Source: Papilionanthe hookeriana x Papilionanthe teres (lineage: Eukaryota; Streptophyta; Magnoliopsida; Asparagales; Orchidaceae). From it: a stretch of 64,000 bases of DNA. Each line of letters opens with the position of its first letter. Position 1 is the stretch's first letter. Positions 24,540 to 38,277 of the stretch are shown in pieces. Below the pieces are notes generated by a model that was given only the letters and a program-made list of their open reading frames with translations, was not told where the DNA came from and did no database searches. Made by a program: the position numbers and the translations under genes. The DNA lies in the NCBI GenBank assembly GCA_022702705.1, contig CM040433.1:18050682-18114681 (forward strand), given 5' to 3'.

Positions 24540-25563
24540 GAGTTTGTTTGGGGCAGTTGCAGCTTATCAGCTACAGCTTAGCTGCCCCAGGAAGCTGCTG
24601 TGGGAAAGCTGTTACTGGGAAGCTGACTGACTATTTATTTCAGTTGTTTGAAAATAGTTGTGTGGCAATTATTTCTGAACAAATGACCATTCTCCCTCAT
24701 TTTAGTATTGTTTTTCATAACAGAATTGTCATAACCATATATTTGATACTTTAGAAGCAAAAATCACTTCAGAGTTGTACAAAAGTTTTTATACACACCT
24801 CACTTTAAGCAGTCAACCAAAAAAGTTGATATAAGATAAGAATAATGATACAAGGATAACAAGATGAATTCTTGTATATAATAAGTATGCTTTATTAATT
24901 ATAGCAGATACCCAAAATAGTTGTGATAATGATATTGACTATGATGATACTTGAATTTTGCGTCTTATATCCACACTAAGAAAATATGCTAGGAAAGTTA
25001 GCACTAAAATTTGATTGAACTGATAAAATTAATAAGACCATATGTAAATTGGAAAAGAATTTAATTTCTTAAGAAAGACTTCTCCAAAAAATGAAATTGC
25101 TACATTTTGGACCAGATGTCAATCACTAAAATGTTACGTTCTACAACAATAATTATGCATGCCTTCACGAGGGACGAGGTACACGTGAGGGTTTCGAGCG
25201 TCAAACACTGGGGAAGGCTTCAAACAACAAAGGAGTGTCGAACAGAGGGGAAGGCATCGAACAATAGAGGGATAGGGGTTTCACGCATCGAACAGTAGAG
25301 GAGCGATGAGGGTTTTAGGTGTCAAATGAGGATGGCTTCGTCAAACTGTAGAGAAGCGTGTGGAGTTTGGGCATCGAACAACGGGGAAGAGAAGGTAGGG
25401 CCTTGAATGGGGAGGGGTGGCGCATAATAATGCTCACTCAAACATGGGTCACAGGGTCTGATCCGTGGCCCACGTTTCACCAAAATAGCTTCCGCCGAAC
25501 TAAACGGCCGCGATACGCGGCCGCTCCCTGCGCCGCATGAAAACCGTCATCCCAAATGGGCCC
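24540..25563. mobile_element. PIF/Harbinger-like non-autonomous element
   Basis: 1,024-bp insert interrupting the array of G. Flanked by TTA at 24,537-24,539 and 25,564-25,566. The ends are imperfect inverted repeats: GAGTTTGTTTGGG on the left and GGGCCCATTTGGG (reverse complement) on the right, like PIF/Harbinger termini. A subterminal inverted repeat with GGGGCAG/CTGCCCC arms lies at 24,550-24,588. ORFs of 60-68 codons inside have no transposase motif. Confidence 0.6.
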
Positions 25564-25566
25564 TTA

Positions 25567-26066
25567 GACTTAACCCTAAATGTTGGGTCTAACCCACCCA
25601 AGATCCAACCAAAATAACCTCAACTCAACTTGAACCTAATTCTAAACATTGGGTTTAATCAAAAATAAACTCGACCTAAAACTTTAATCTTAGGATTCAA
25701 TCTAACTTTAACCTAACCCCAAATATTGGGTCTAACTCATATTAGAACTGACTTCAAACCTAAACCTTAGGTTCAATCCAAATTGAACCTAAGTCAACCT
25801 AAACCTTAAGTTCAACCCAAATTGAACCTAATCCAATCTAAACCTTAGGCTCAACCTAAATTGAACCTAAGCCAATCTAAGTTAAACTTCTAATCCTTAG
25901 GTTCAAATGAAATCCAGATTGAACCTAAACCTAAGTCGAAATAAACTTGGACTTAAACTTTTAATCCTTATGTTCAACCTAAATTGAACCTAAGTCTAAG
26001 TCTAAACTAACTTGGACTTAAAAGTCTAAAGCTTAGGTTCAAGCTAAATTGAACCTAAGTCTAAGT
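25567..26066 (+). repeat. LTR G continued, start of 65-bp array
   Basis: GAACCTAAGTCTAAG words at 25,986 and 26,051 begin a 65-bp array that resumes after the solo LTR at 32,717. If the 6.6-kb insert and one TSD copy are removed, the next unit falls 65 bp on. Confidence 0.85.
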
Positions 26067-28363
26067 TGGTGGCGTTCAGACCTGTCGTCGCTGTGTCACT
26101 ACCAGAGGTATTGGTGCTTTATGTATGGAAAGAAGGAAAGGGTGTACTATCGGTTTGAGGAGTCGCCACTCTATTTATCTATCTTATTGCCATAATTCCC
26201 GAGTAACTAGTTCTATTTAGATGATGCCAAGAATCCTTAGAAACTAATGAAGGTAAAAGGCTAAGAATGATAGAAAATAGAGAAAAGAGAATATTAAATG
26301 ATAAATTTATAGAGTAAATCTTCAGAATATGTCGTTACTGAAGTTTTCCTGTAGGGAGAATCATGTAGGAATTTTCTTAACTAGAGATTCTATTTTGAGT
26401 TCATTAATTCTCCTATAGGAGCAAGCTCCTATAGTTAATTACATCTTAAATAATTAAAATTACCTAAGAAAACTCCTGATTAACATCAAACATTTTCTGA
26501 GAAATTTTAAGATCAAGGAAAGGAACATCAATGTTAATCCTAGGGCTAACATGTTTCTAAGTGTCACGTGCTACCCTAAAGGTCTGATTTTGTCAATGTC
26601 ATTATTGTTATGTCAGTTTTATTTTGTTTTAGTTTTGTTGTTGTTTTGATTTTGTCTTGTAATTTGTCTTTTGTTTTATTGTCATTTTGGTTTTGTTTTG
26701 TGGCTATCCTAAAAGTTTAGATTTTGTGTTTATTTAGTTTTGTCATTTTGTATTTGTTTTATTTTAATGTCATTTTTGTTTTATTTTTGTTATTGTTTGT
26801 CCCATCTTCTGAATCTCGCACTGTAAAACAGAGTTAGCACACCCTAATAACATGCAAAGTAATTTAAAACAGAACTTGTCTTCATGCTGCAAGAAAAATA
26901 TTGTCAAAGTCATTCAAAAGAAATAATATTGATTTTATTCCTTAAATTGTTGGTTTAATTAAATTTTAATTTTTAGACAACCCGATCAAGATGTCCATGG
27001 CTCCTTCGTCCTAGGGTCGTCGGAGGCTTTGATCAACTTAGTCCGAAAGGTATTTAAACCATGACTGGAGGACTCCTCTCAACAACCAGGATTGCATCAT
27101 CTAAAAAATCTTTGTAGATCAAGAACACTGTGGTTCAAGCTACATTCGATGATCTTTGTTGATTAATGTTTTATTTAAGTTTCAATGTCTTTTATCGATT
27201 TAAAGATTGAAATACTTTAGGTTATTTACATTTATTAACCAATTAGTTATTAGGTTTGTGGTTTACATCTAACGAAAGTTAGACTTTTAAAATTTTAGGT
27301 TTGAAGTATTTTGAATCCAAAAGGTATTATTTGATTAGACTTAAATTAAGTAAAATCTAACATAAGTTAGAATTTAGGATTTTTAGATTCAATGTCATTT
27401 AAATCTAAAGGTGTTAAGCCTAATCTAACATAAGTTAGACTTTAGGATTTTTAGATTCATTTTCATTTGAAACTAGAAGTTAAGTCTAGTATAAATTAGA
27501 CTTAAATTAAGTAAAATCTAACATAAGTTTGACTTTGGGATTTTTAGATTCAATGTCATTTGAATCTAAAAGTTAAGTCTAATATAAATTAGACTTAGAT
27601 TTTAGACTGACTTTGATTCTAAAGTCTAGGTCAACTTAAATTCAACCCAAGATTTGGATTCAATTTAGATTGAAACTTAAGTTCAATTTGAAGCTAAAGT
27701 TTAAATTTGACTTAGGTTCAGTTTAGGTTAAACCTAAAGTTTGACGGGTTTAGGTTGAATGTAGGTTTAGGTTTCTTTTAATGTAGGTTAAATCTAAAGT
27801 TTGGTTAACTTGGGTTTAGGTTAGGTTGAACCTAAGTTATTAGTTTGACTTAAGTTGAATATGGGTTGAACTTAATGTTATAAGTTTGAACTTAAGTTTA
27901 GGTTAACTTGGGTTCAAGTTAGGTTGATCCTAAGTTGTATGTTTGACTTAAGCTCCATATGGGTTGAACTTAAGTTTAATTTTAACTTGGGTTCAAGTTA
28001 GGTTCAACCTAAGTTAGGAGTTAGACTTAAGTTCAATATGGGTTGAACTTAAGTTTATTTTTAACTTGGGTTCAAGTTAGTTTGAACCTAAGTTAGAAGT
28101 TTGATTTAACTTCAATATGAGTTGAACTTAAGTTTCGGATCAATATAAGTTGAAACTAAGATTTGAGTTTGATTTGGACTTTAGGATCAAAGTCATGTTT
28201 AAGCCTAATTAAATAAGGCTTAAGGATTAATTAAGTCTAATTAGGGTTAGACATAATTAGGGTTTAAGGTTGCTTAAGCCTAATTTAATTAAGGCTTAAA
28301 AGTTAATTAAGTCTAATTTGGATAAGGTTTAATTGATTAATTAAACTTAATTAGGGATACGTG

Positions 28364-29160
28364 TAATTATGGTTTAAGTTTAATTAAACCTAATTTGGAA
28401 AATGTTAATTGATTAATTATATTTAATTAAGGATAAGTCTAATTATGGTTTAAGGTTAATTAAACCTAATTTGGATAAGGTTTAATTGATTAATTAGACT
28501 TAATTAGGGAGAAGTCTAATTATGTTTTAAGGTTAATTAAACCTAATTTGAATAAGGTTTAATTGATTAATTAGACTTAATTAGGAATAAGTCTAATTAT
28601 GGTTTAAGGTTAATTAAACCTAATTTAGATAAGGTTTAATTTATTAAATAGACTTAATTAGGGATAAGTCTAATTATGGTTTAAGGTTAATTAAACCTAA
28701 TTTGGATAAGGTTTAATTTGTTAAATAGACTTAATTAGGGATAAGTCTAATTATGGTTTAAGGTTAACTAAACCTAATTTGGATAAGGTTTAATTGATTA
28801 ATTAGACTTAATTAAAGATAAGTCTAATTATGGTTTAAGGTTACTTAAACCTAGTTTGGAGAAGGTTTAATTTATTAATTAAACTTAATTAGTGATAAGT
28901 CTAATTATGGTTTAAGGCAAATAAACCTAATGTAAGTAAGATTTAATTAGGTTAGTTAAGTCTGTTTAGGGGTTAGACCTAATTATGGTTTAGGTTTAGT
29001 TAAACCTAATGTAAGTAAGGTTTAATTAGGTTAATTAGGTATAATTAGAGGTTAGACCTTATTATGGTTTGGGGTTAATTAAACCTAATTAAAGTAAGGT
29101 TTAACTAAGTTAATTAGGTCTAATTAGAGTTTAGACCTAATTATGGTTTGATTTGAGTCT
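28364..29160. repeat. 77-bp tandem array in solo LTR F (11 units)
   Basis: The anchor TAATTATGG(TTT) recurs at 28364, 28440, 28517, 28594, 28671, 28748, 28825, 28902, 28980, 29059 and 29138, so spacing is 76-79 bp. Units contain GGTTTAATTAAACC-like palindromes. More diverged related repeats extend left to about 27,200. Confidence 0.92.
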
Positions 29161-31689
29161 ATTTAGAGTCAAAATTGACTTAATCCAATGTGGAATGAGC
29201 TAAGCATGGTGAGGTTTTGAGTCTTAAAATATTTTTAGGGTTTTTAAATATTAATGTATAATTAATAATTTTAACTCTAAAGGCAAATATGTCATTTAAA
29301 AATTTTTAAGAGGCTAAGATTTGTCATTTTAGGGTTTAAATCTGTCACCCTAAATTACTTAACCAATTTTGAATTTAATTTCCTATTTTCTAATTTTTAT
29401 AATTATTATTAAAAATACTTACAAAGTTACATAGAAAATAGAAATCATATTTTAGGGATCTTTTAGTTCTACAAAATCAGGGGATGTTTCTAAAGGCTCA
29501 AAGATTGATCCCTGAAATTTTCATATTTTTCTGATTTAAAAATAATTTTTATTAATCAAATTACTTTAGAAAGTAATTAATTAATTAAAAGTTATATTTA
29601 ACTTATTAATTCATGATTTCATTTCCACATTATTCCTCTCACTGTTCTGAGTTCATGGGTATTTTTATTATATTTTTGATATTTTTATTTATCAAGATAT
29701 GGATTTTTGATTTTTTAAGGTTAATCTAGATTTAATTAAATCCTTTTTAACCACAAATTACCAGAGGAAGCCGTGTGTCCTTGGATGCGTCAAAACGCAT
29801 CTGATTCGCTGTGAGACTCATCATAGTGGATCGATAAGCTTAAATCAAACCCGTCTGTTTCCAAACACGAAAACGGACGACATCCATGCATCTTCTTCAT
29901 TTGCCCTAAACCCCGCAAACCGTCCATGATATAGGAACCATATCTCACTCGATTCTTCATGGATTCGAGTGAAATTTTTTCCCAGAGCTTCATATAGAGA
30001 TGACGATCCATCAATATGGTGATGCATTGGGTTTTTAATTGGTTCATTTCACAAAGTGTTAAAATCGAGCACGATTTAAGTCCAACGAACCATAATTTTG
30101 TCCTGGATTGATGAATTTCAATTGAAATGGTTTTGAAGCTTTTCTTGGAGCTCAGCAAGCTTGCCCTTGACTCAACTTGAGTTGAAATTAGGTCTTAGTA
30201 TAAGTTCAATCGAAAGGTGCCATGGCTTAAAAAATGAATGTGGAAAAGTAGATTAGAGTCTATGGGGAAGGATAATTTCGATTGAAATCATTTTTGTAAA
30301 GCTTAGGGAAGCTTTTAGAAGAGTCAACTTGGGATTTTGAATAAGTCCATGTCAAACCCGAAAATTGTCCTATTTTTAGGGTATAAAATTGGGAGAGGTA
30401 AGTTTGTTTCAGGGCTCAATTTTGTAGGGGATTAACTCCTTAAGGGATGGGGAATATTTTTGGCGTAGTATGGTTCAACGAAGTTTGAGTGTATGTTGGT
30501 CTATTTTCCACTTGAAGGCTCACGGGTTAGCCTATTTATAGGCTTGGATGAAGCCATGGTGAGCTTAGGCTAGTTTGGGAAAGGTTATATCATGCTCATG
30601 ATGCCTTAGAGATATGGTCTGAGCTGGAGATAACCATATTTGAGCATCTCTAAGCTAATCCATAGTGAGTTTATTCATGGTGAAGGTTTAACTCATAGTT
30701 TTGGATTCCTCTTATTGGATGATCCATGTGGTGCTTTGGCATCTTTAGATTGAGCTGAATTGGTCTCCCCCATGTGAGTTCACAAATTCATTTAATGGAC
30801 TCAAGATAGAGTGACACTTAAGCTCCTTTTTTTCATCATTTCCATGGCTTGGTTATGATGAGATTTAACCATGGCAAGAAGGGTAGTTTAGGTGATGTCT
30901 TGCTCTTATTAGATGGTCTATGAGGTGGTTGAAATCCTCTTTTGTTTGAGCCGACCAACTTATCTCAAGCAAACTAATGAGTCATGTATTTAAGTTTATA
31001 ATGGAATGACACATAAGCTTGTCCTTCTCTCGTTTCCATGGCTAGCCATGATGAGGTTAACCATGGTGAGGAGAGTGACTTAGATGTGGTTTTCTCTCCA
31101 TTGGCTAGGGTTTGAGGTGCTCTCCACCTAAGCATACATGCCACACTTCAATTTTGGGAAAGCATGACACGTATGCCTCCTCTTTATAATGGTGTCATGA
31201 TGGCTTTTAACTTTGGTTAAAAGTCATGTGTCATTGGTTGGTTAATTTGTTAACCATATTATGATGAGTTTCATAGGTCATGGGTGACCCATGGACGACC
31301 CTTCATAAGTTGAATTTAATTTTGAAATACAATTATAGATTTTTGATGTCACGGTTGATGTCATGAATTTAAATTTAATTTAGGGTTATTTTCTTGTAAT
31401 TCCATTTTGAATTAATTATGTAATTAATTAAAAATGTAAGAATTTATAATATTAACCCATAAATTAATCAAAATGATTTTGAAGGTTTATCATTTGATTA
31501 ATTTTATTAATTTGGTTCAAAATTGAGCATTTTGACCAAATTTAACTAAAATTAATATGGTTGGCCATGATTGACCAAAGTTGACCTTCCTAACCTTGTC
31601 ATGGTTAGGTCAGCCATAAGGTCTCTTGGATTTGATGGGAAGCTTGGTTTGATCATTTTGCCAACTTTGACCATTTAGTCTATGGGTTG

Positions 31690-32530
31690 ACCAATGTGGT
31701 CAATATGGTGGTCATTAGGTAATTTATTGACCATTTTGAACAAATTTGACCATTTAAGTCAAGGGTTGACCTAGTGGTCAATGTGGTGGTCAATAGGTCT
31801 ATTTTGATCAATTTTTGACTAGTTAGATCAAGGGTTGACTTATTAGTCAATGTTGTGGTCAATTGGTCTATTTTGACCAAAGTTTTACCATTTTTGTCGA
31901 GGGTTGACAAGTGTGGTCAATGTGGTGGTCATTAGGTCATAGATTGATCATTTTGACCAAAATTGACCATTTAGGTCAAGGGTTGACCTGTTGGTCAATG
32001 TGGTGGTCAATAGGTCCTTTTTGACCAAAGTTTGACCACTTAGGTCAAGGGTTGGCCTGTTGGTCAATGTGGTGGTCAATAGGTCTATTTTGACTAAAGT
32101 TTGACCATTTAGGTCAAGAGTTGAACTGTTGGTCAAAATGGTAGTCATTAGGTTATGAATTGACCATTTCGATCAAGTTTGACCATTTAGGTTATTGCGT
32201 TGACCATGGGGTCAATGTGGTGGTATTTAGGTCTATTTTGACCAAAGTTTGACTAATTAGATCAAGGTTTGATCTGTTGGTCAATGTGGTGGTCAATATG
32301 TCCATTTTGACCAAAGTTTGACCATTCAGGTCAAGGGTTGACCTGTTGGTCAATGTGGTGGTCATTAGGTCATGAATTGACCATTTTGAACAAGTTTGAC
32401 CATTTAGGTTATTGGGTTGACCATTGGGTCAATGTGGTGGTCATTAGGTCATGGTTTGACCATTTTAACTAAGTTTGACCATTTAGGTCATTGAGTTGAC
32501 CATTAGGTCAATGTGGTGGTCATTAAGGTT
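31690..32530. repeat. 69/78-bp array with 217-bp higher-order period in solo LTR F
   Basis: The word GTCAATGTGGTGGTCA or a variant recurs at 31699, 31777, 31846, 31916, 31994, 32063, 32132, 32211, 32280, 32349, 32428 and 32507. Spacings run 78, 69, 70, 78, 69, 69, 79, 69, 69, 79, 79, giving a three-unit period of 216-217 bp. Long minus-strand open frames here are repeat by-products. Confidence 0.92.
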
Positions 32531-32711
32531 TTGCATTGCTAATTTGATCATTTTTTTGATGTCACAAAGATTTGGGCTAAAAATACTTTATTAGGGTTTT
32601 ACCCTAGACATTAGAGTTTAGTGACTATTGGTAAGATTTAAGAGGTCAATATTGGTAGTCTTCCTTTCTTAAAATGATTTATAAATGATCCTCACAAAAG
32701 TGAGGTCAACA

Positions 32712-32993
32712 TAAGTCTAAACTAACTTAGACTTAAACTTTTGATCCATAGGTTTAACCTAAATTGAACCTAAGTCTAAGTCCAAACTAACTTAGACTTA
32801 AACTTCTAATCCTTAGGGTTAAAATCCAAATTGAACCTAAGTCTAAGTCCAAACTAACTTGGACTTAAACTTCTAATCCTTAGGTTCAAATCCAAATTGA
32901 ACCTAAGTCTAAGTACAAACTAGCTTGGACTTAAACTTCTAATCCTTAGGTTCAAATCCAAATTGAACCTAAGCCTAAGCCCAAAAAACTTAG
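32712..32993 (+). repeat. LTR G continued: 65-bp array resumes
   Basis: GAACCTAAG words at 32,766, 32,833, 32,899 and 32,965 (65-67 bp apart). It ends where LTR B begins at 32,994 (TGTCGGC). Confidence 0.85.
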
Positions 32994-35900
32994 TGTCGGC
33001 ACGTAAAAAATATCTTTAGGATTTAATATTTATAGTTTTGGAAAAGTAATATTTTAATTTGAAAATAAGGAAATCAAACTGATCTCATATATGTAATAGT
33101 TTGAATAATTATGCACTACACCACAAGTCATGTATCTATCCTGAAGAATAGATACATTGGTTTGTTGTGTGGCTTGATCAAATAAACTAAAGAATCCATG
33201 ACATCCGTTTGGTCTGCGAAACTTGTTATGTTGACCGACAGGTTTCCTTATATAATACAAAAGAATTTGATAGGGTTTATATTAATATGGGGTCATTATA
33301 TTTTCCTTTAAGGACAAGCCCCTATAGTTAATTACATTTTAGATAACCGAAGTCATCTAAGAAAACTCTTTATTTAGATTGGAAAATATTATTTTCATGA
33401 TTTCCAAAAAAATAGGATTTTTCAAGGTAATGTGGTAATAGGAAATCTAATAGGTGAGTGGCTCAAGTTTGAAACAATTTTTATAGGAATCCAAAGGAAG
33501 AGAAAGCTAGGGGAAAACATAGCTCTAAGAAGAATCTTGGTGATTTCCAAAACTATCCTATTGTTTGGCTTCAATTTGAAATATTTATTTAATATTTCAT
33601 CCTGCCAATTTTAATTATTTAGGGCTTACATTCATTTGATACTGATCATGTGAATATCTTGAAAGATAGGAGGATTTATGTCATACTAGATGACAACCTA
33701 AGAATCCAAAGACGAGTTTAGGGCTTATATTGCATGAGGTGCAAAGGCCTAAAGAGAAAAAGTGAGAGTTTATGCTGCACTAGGAAAACTACCTCAAAGT
33801 CCTATGACTTGTTTGTTTATTTCTAAGAACAAAATTTTGCTGTTGAAGATGGCATGCTGCCCACCATGTATGCTCCAAGCTTCACATTACAACATGTTTA
33901 ATTTTAGAAGTGTTAAATTGAAGAGATTAGGAATGTGTTGTGTTTTAGATATATTTAAATTGAGGTATCTTGATGTCTTATTAAGGGGAAAATGTTTAAG
34001 TTGATTAGGCGACTCTAGTTTGGATCCCACGGTTCCCTCATTTTGGCACCACTATTTTCTTCGAATTCACTTAGTCCAAATGAATTTATTAAACTTAACT
34101 GAATGTGTTCCATAAGTTCAGTCAGATCGGGGAAAGCACGTTAGCAGCCATAGGTTGCCTCCTTCGAGGTGTTTCCGATCATTCAAAGAGACATCTTAAT
34201 TTAGTTGTAATTGTGGTTTTGTTTTATTTGTGATTAAATTTGGAGTTGTCTTATATTTTGCTTTGTTGTGGCAGTGAATTTAATTTTTGTTTTGTTTTGT
34301 TTGGGTTTTGTAGCTATCATAAAAGTTTCAGTTTTGTCATGCAAGTTTTATAAGTAGGAAAATACTGTAAAGAAAATGCAGGAAAAGAAAGTACTATAAA
34401 TTGTAAAAGTGTATCAGTCATCTTCTCACACTCTAGCTGAAAGATTAACTTTTTCTAATAAGTATTATTTTGTAGGGAATTTAAAATTGCATGCCAGAAA
34501 ATGGAAAAAAAATAGGTTTAAAATGTACATACCAAATCCTATGTCATAACTTGGTGGGTTCCTATTTGTTCATTTGTGAGGATGATTTTTCTTAAGCAAA
34601 GCATAATAGGTTCAATCGTTCTCCAAGATATCTAAAAGATTATGAAGGGGTCCACGACAAAACCGTGGATATTTCACAACCTTTTGAATTGTCTCGAGTT
34701 CATTTGAACTTAATATGTTGCTAAATAATTCATCGACATTATACCCTTATGTTCAATGAATCTTGATGTTTCAATCATCTCGATAAGTGGAGTAGCCATC
34801 ACTTTATATTTTATTTATAAATTATATGAGTAAAGGTCCTTAGAAAAAAATTGATTTGATTTGGAGATTTGGCCAATTTTAATTTAGAGTTAGACTTGTA
34901 GTGTTTCAAAGATGTTTAATGTTTATTATATTTTATTTTTCTAAGCCTCATTAATTCAAATCTTGATTAAGCCTAATTCACTACTAAGCCCTTAAAACTT
35001 AATGTGTAAGTTTGTAATTTTAGGAATATTGAGTTTATGTGATCTTAATTTTTATCAAAATTTTAAAGTATCATTAAACCATTGACTAGGGGTTCTAAGT
35101 TGGTGAATTATTATCTTCCAAAGTCAGACCCCTCACCTTACTATCATTTAATTTTAATTATCTTCCAAATTTCCTTAATTTAAGAAATTGGAATTTTATC
35201 CTTAATGTGGAGAAGTATAAGATTTGTTTCTACCATTAAGTCCCTTGTATTTCAATCATCTAGATATGTCAATTAAGCTCATTAATTACCCATTTCCCTT
35301 TGATTAGGCCTAAATATTTAATTAAAGCTTAAATTTCAAAATTAAAATTTTTCACTTATAAGGCCTATCACTTCATAATTCATTAAATTTAGCTCAAATG
35401 ACTTTGAAATTTTTATGTTACTCCACTCATAGGTCAGTTAAAACATCAGAGGAGAAAATGTGAATTTTCTAATTTTAATTTAATTTTTATAATTATTTTA
35501 GTGTAAAATAGGGGTTTTCAATATTAATTTAATAACTTAACCAAAGTAAAGTATCTATCCTTAAAAAAATTATTGGAGGCTCACCTAAGTTAGAGGACCT
35601 CCTGAACCAATTTTCTTGATTTTTTGAGTTTTAATTTAATTATTAGAGTTATTTGTTTGTTTTGAGTATTAATTAAATATAAAATATCATTTAAGTGAAA
35701 AATTAAGATTTTTATTTTTCTTAAATCTCTTTAAGGTCAAGGAACCCATAGAAACAAATTCATATTTTTAGGATTTATGTTTAATTATTGGAATTATTTA
35801 AATGGGAAGTTAAGGAAAATTCAATTTAAGCCTTTAAAAATTATTTTAAGCCTTTAAAAATTAATATCTTCACTAGATAATTAGGAAAATTATTTTAATT

Positions 35901-38277
35901 GATCTTAAGTGATCAGGAGACAAAATGTGACATTTTAGTATATTTTAATATTTTTGTGATTTTTATGAATTTTTAATTACTTTTAAATTATTTAAATATT
36001 AAAATGTAGCTTAAAAATGAAATATTTATTTTGTTTTCAATTTTATTTTTCTTAGACTCTCCTAGTCAAAGAGAACTCCCAAACCAATTTCATACTTTTT
36101 TACTTATATTTTTATTATTATGATTATTTTAATTCCAAAATTGACGTTTCACTTAAAAAATCCATTTTAGTGATCAAATTAGTTCCAATTGACTTAAAAT
36201 TTTTTTGGCGAGTTCCTCTAACTATTATTTATAATTGAGAATCATTTTTGTGTTTTTTACATTTATATTTTAACCATTTTACTTTTTTTTCATTTTAGGG
36301 GCTTAATTATAATTAGAGCCATTCCTCATGAGTTAAATCAATTTTATATTTTTCCAAGAGTTCTCTGATCACATGAACCTACCAAAACAAGTTTTTTTTT
36401 TTGATGAATTTTTTAATAACTATAATTTTTATACCAGAACAAGAGGATTAACTTAAAAATTAGGGATCTTTGTCTAGAGATGCCCCCTGACCTTGGAAAA
36501 ATCAGGGAAGATCCCTAACTAAAGAGCTTATAGACCCTCCAAACATCTTACCATGGTGATTTACATTTAGCTAAATATAATTAAAAAAAAACAGAGAGTA
36601 TTTAATTTATTAAAATTAAATATATAATAATCATTTTTATTTTTATTCCACATTATTCTCCTCTGTTCATTGAGCATGAGGGTATTTTTATTATATTTTT
36701 TTGATTTTTCTATGCCAAGTTATGCATTTTTAAAGTTCTGGTAATTAAATAAATACATTAAATAACCTATTTTTATATTTACTTACTCCTCAGCAGTTCC
36801 GAAAGACCACGCGTCGCTTCATCGTTTGACGCCGCTTTTTAATTTAGCAGCCACGCGTTCACTCTTTATGTTTAGATCATTTGTCTGGCTCAATCCTGAC
36901 CCTCCATTGAATACATGCGTGATCAGAAGGCTCCTAGTCATCATCCCCAACTTACCTAACTCGTGAACCGTCCACACTCAAACCCTAAGATCTCTGCTTA
37001 GACTCAAGAAAATCACTTCGGGTTTGTTACTATAGATGCATCTAGTCACGATGAACAAATATATGGTTTATACAGTATGAAATGCAGTGTACATGCATGG
37101 AGATTAAAAATAGGCTTGGAATGAGGTGAGAGTTCAATAACTTTGCCTAAGAGGTGAGGCCTCTATTGAGAGTGTTCAACACATTTGTTGCGACCTCGTG
37201 AAGCTCCTGCAAGCACAAATTTGAGCTCTATTCAGGTTTGTTCCAGAACTTAATCATGAGGAGATTTCAGGTCTAATGGAAGTCTGGGTTCGAGAGGCTC
37301 TGTGATGGGGCTTCTATGGGGGATCATCTTCTTTTGGTCAGGGGATGGTGAGGAGCAAATTAATTTGAAGTTTGAAGCAGTGTGGTGGATTGATAGAAGA
37401 TGTCCTTGTTTTAAAGCAAATTTCAGTGAAGAAATTGGTCTCAGGTGGTGGCTATTAGGACTGAAGGATGGTGGGGATGAACTCAAGAAGCCTTGGAGCC
37501 AAGATAATTGCTCGTCTCCTCTCATGGCCGTGAAGAGGGTGGTTTAAATAGCCATGGCTGTGGTGGAGCTCAAGGCCTGAAAATGGGTGCATTAGCTTGC
37601 TTATGTGGAGGGTTGAGCGGCGTAGAAAACCAATCAGGGTTGGACACATAGGATGGGCCAATTTTGGTTCAAAAGGAGGAGTTGTGGTTCTCGGTTTTGG
37701 CTCCTCGGTGACTAAGCCGGCCGGCCAGGGTGGTGCTCAAGCTAGGTTGGTCAGGTGAGCTAGTGAGCAGGCCATTAAGGTGATTAATTGATTTGGAGAA
37801 AGCTTTGGGCAAGGCAATATATGTTTTAGCCATAAATGGGAGGAGATCCCCCAAATTAGGGGACCCTTGGTCCATGGACCATGTAGGTTGGGTTAAGTGG
37901 ATCTAAGGTGGTTCCTAGGGTCCACTTGATGGCTATGGGAGACTTAGCTTGGCCAGTTTGGCAAGACTTAGGTGACATTTGAGTCTTGGTTAAATTTTGG
38001 AGACTTTTGGTTCAAGTTGCCCTAGGTTGGGTTTGAGCTTGGGTTGGGACCAATTAATTGTTCAAATTGGTGTGTATGATTGTCATAAAAAGTTTAAAAA
38101 GGGATTGGAGTGATTTTGAATTGGTTTGGAGGGTCAATTTGGTCATGTAGTCAATTTGGGCTAACTTGGGTTTGGGTTAGGCTAGAGTTTGGTCAGGTTC
38201 AATTGATGGTTCAATTGGTCTATAAGAATGTCATGAAGTGTTTTGGATAGAAATTGGGTGGAAATTTTGTGGTTAGG
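32994..38277 (-). repeat. Element B 3' LTR, first segment
   Basis: Starts TGTCGGC on the plus strand, as LTR E does. It shares with LTR A the blocks at 33,060-33,250 and 33,313-33,376, a segment at 36,650-36,740 and AACCGTCCA near 36,965. Short ORFs (for example 33,762-34,004 and 37,250-37,875) have no motif. Interrupted at 38,277 by element C. Confidence 0.8.

Larger units (their letters stand above)
26067..32711 (-). mobile_element. Solo LTR F, 6,645 bp, Tat-like family
   Basis: Flanked by the 5-bp repeat TAAGT at 26,062-26,066 and 32,712-32,716. The plus-strand ends are TGGTGGCG and GAGGTCAACA, a proper TG/CA pair. It shares with LTR A the terminal hairpin, the block at 26,421-26,487 and the segment near 29,910-29,965. 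No internal domains, so it is a solo LTR left by LTR-LTR recombination. It holds two large tandem arrays. Confidence 0.88.

Noticed and set aside
26150..26175. A PBS-like GAGTCGCCA word
   Set aside because: It lies inside solo LTR F, 85 bp from its end, with no internal domain after it; similar GTCGCC words occur inside LTR A near 14,598.
31680..32148. Open frames with TTTLTNRSTLDLNGQ repeats
   Set aside because: Pure by-product of the 69/78-bp tandem array on the minus strand.
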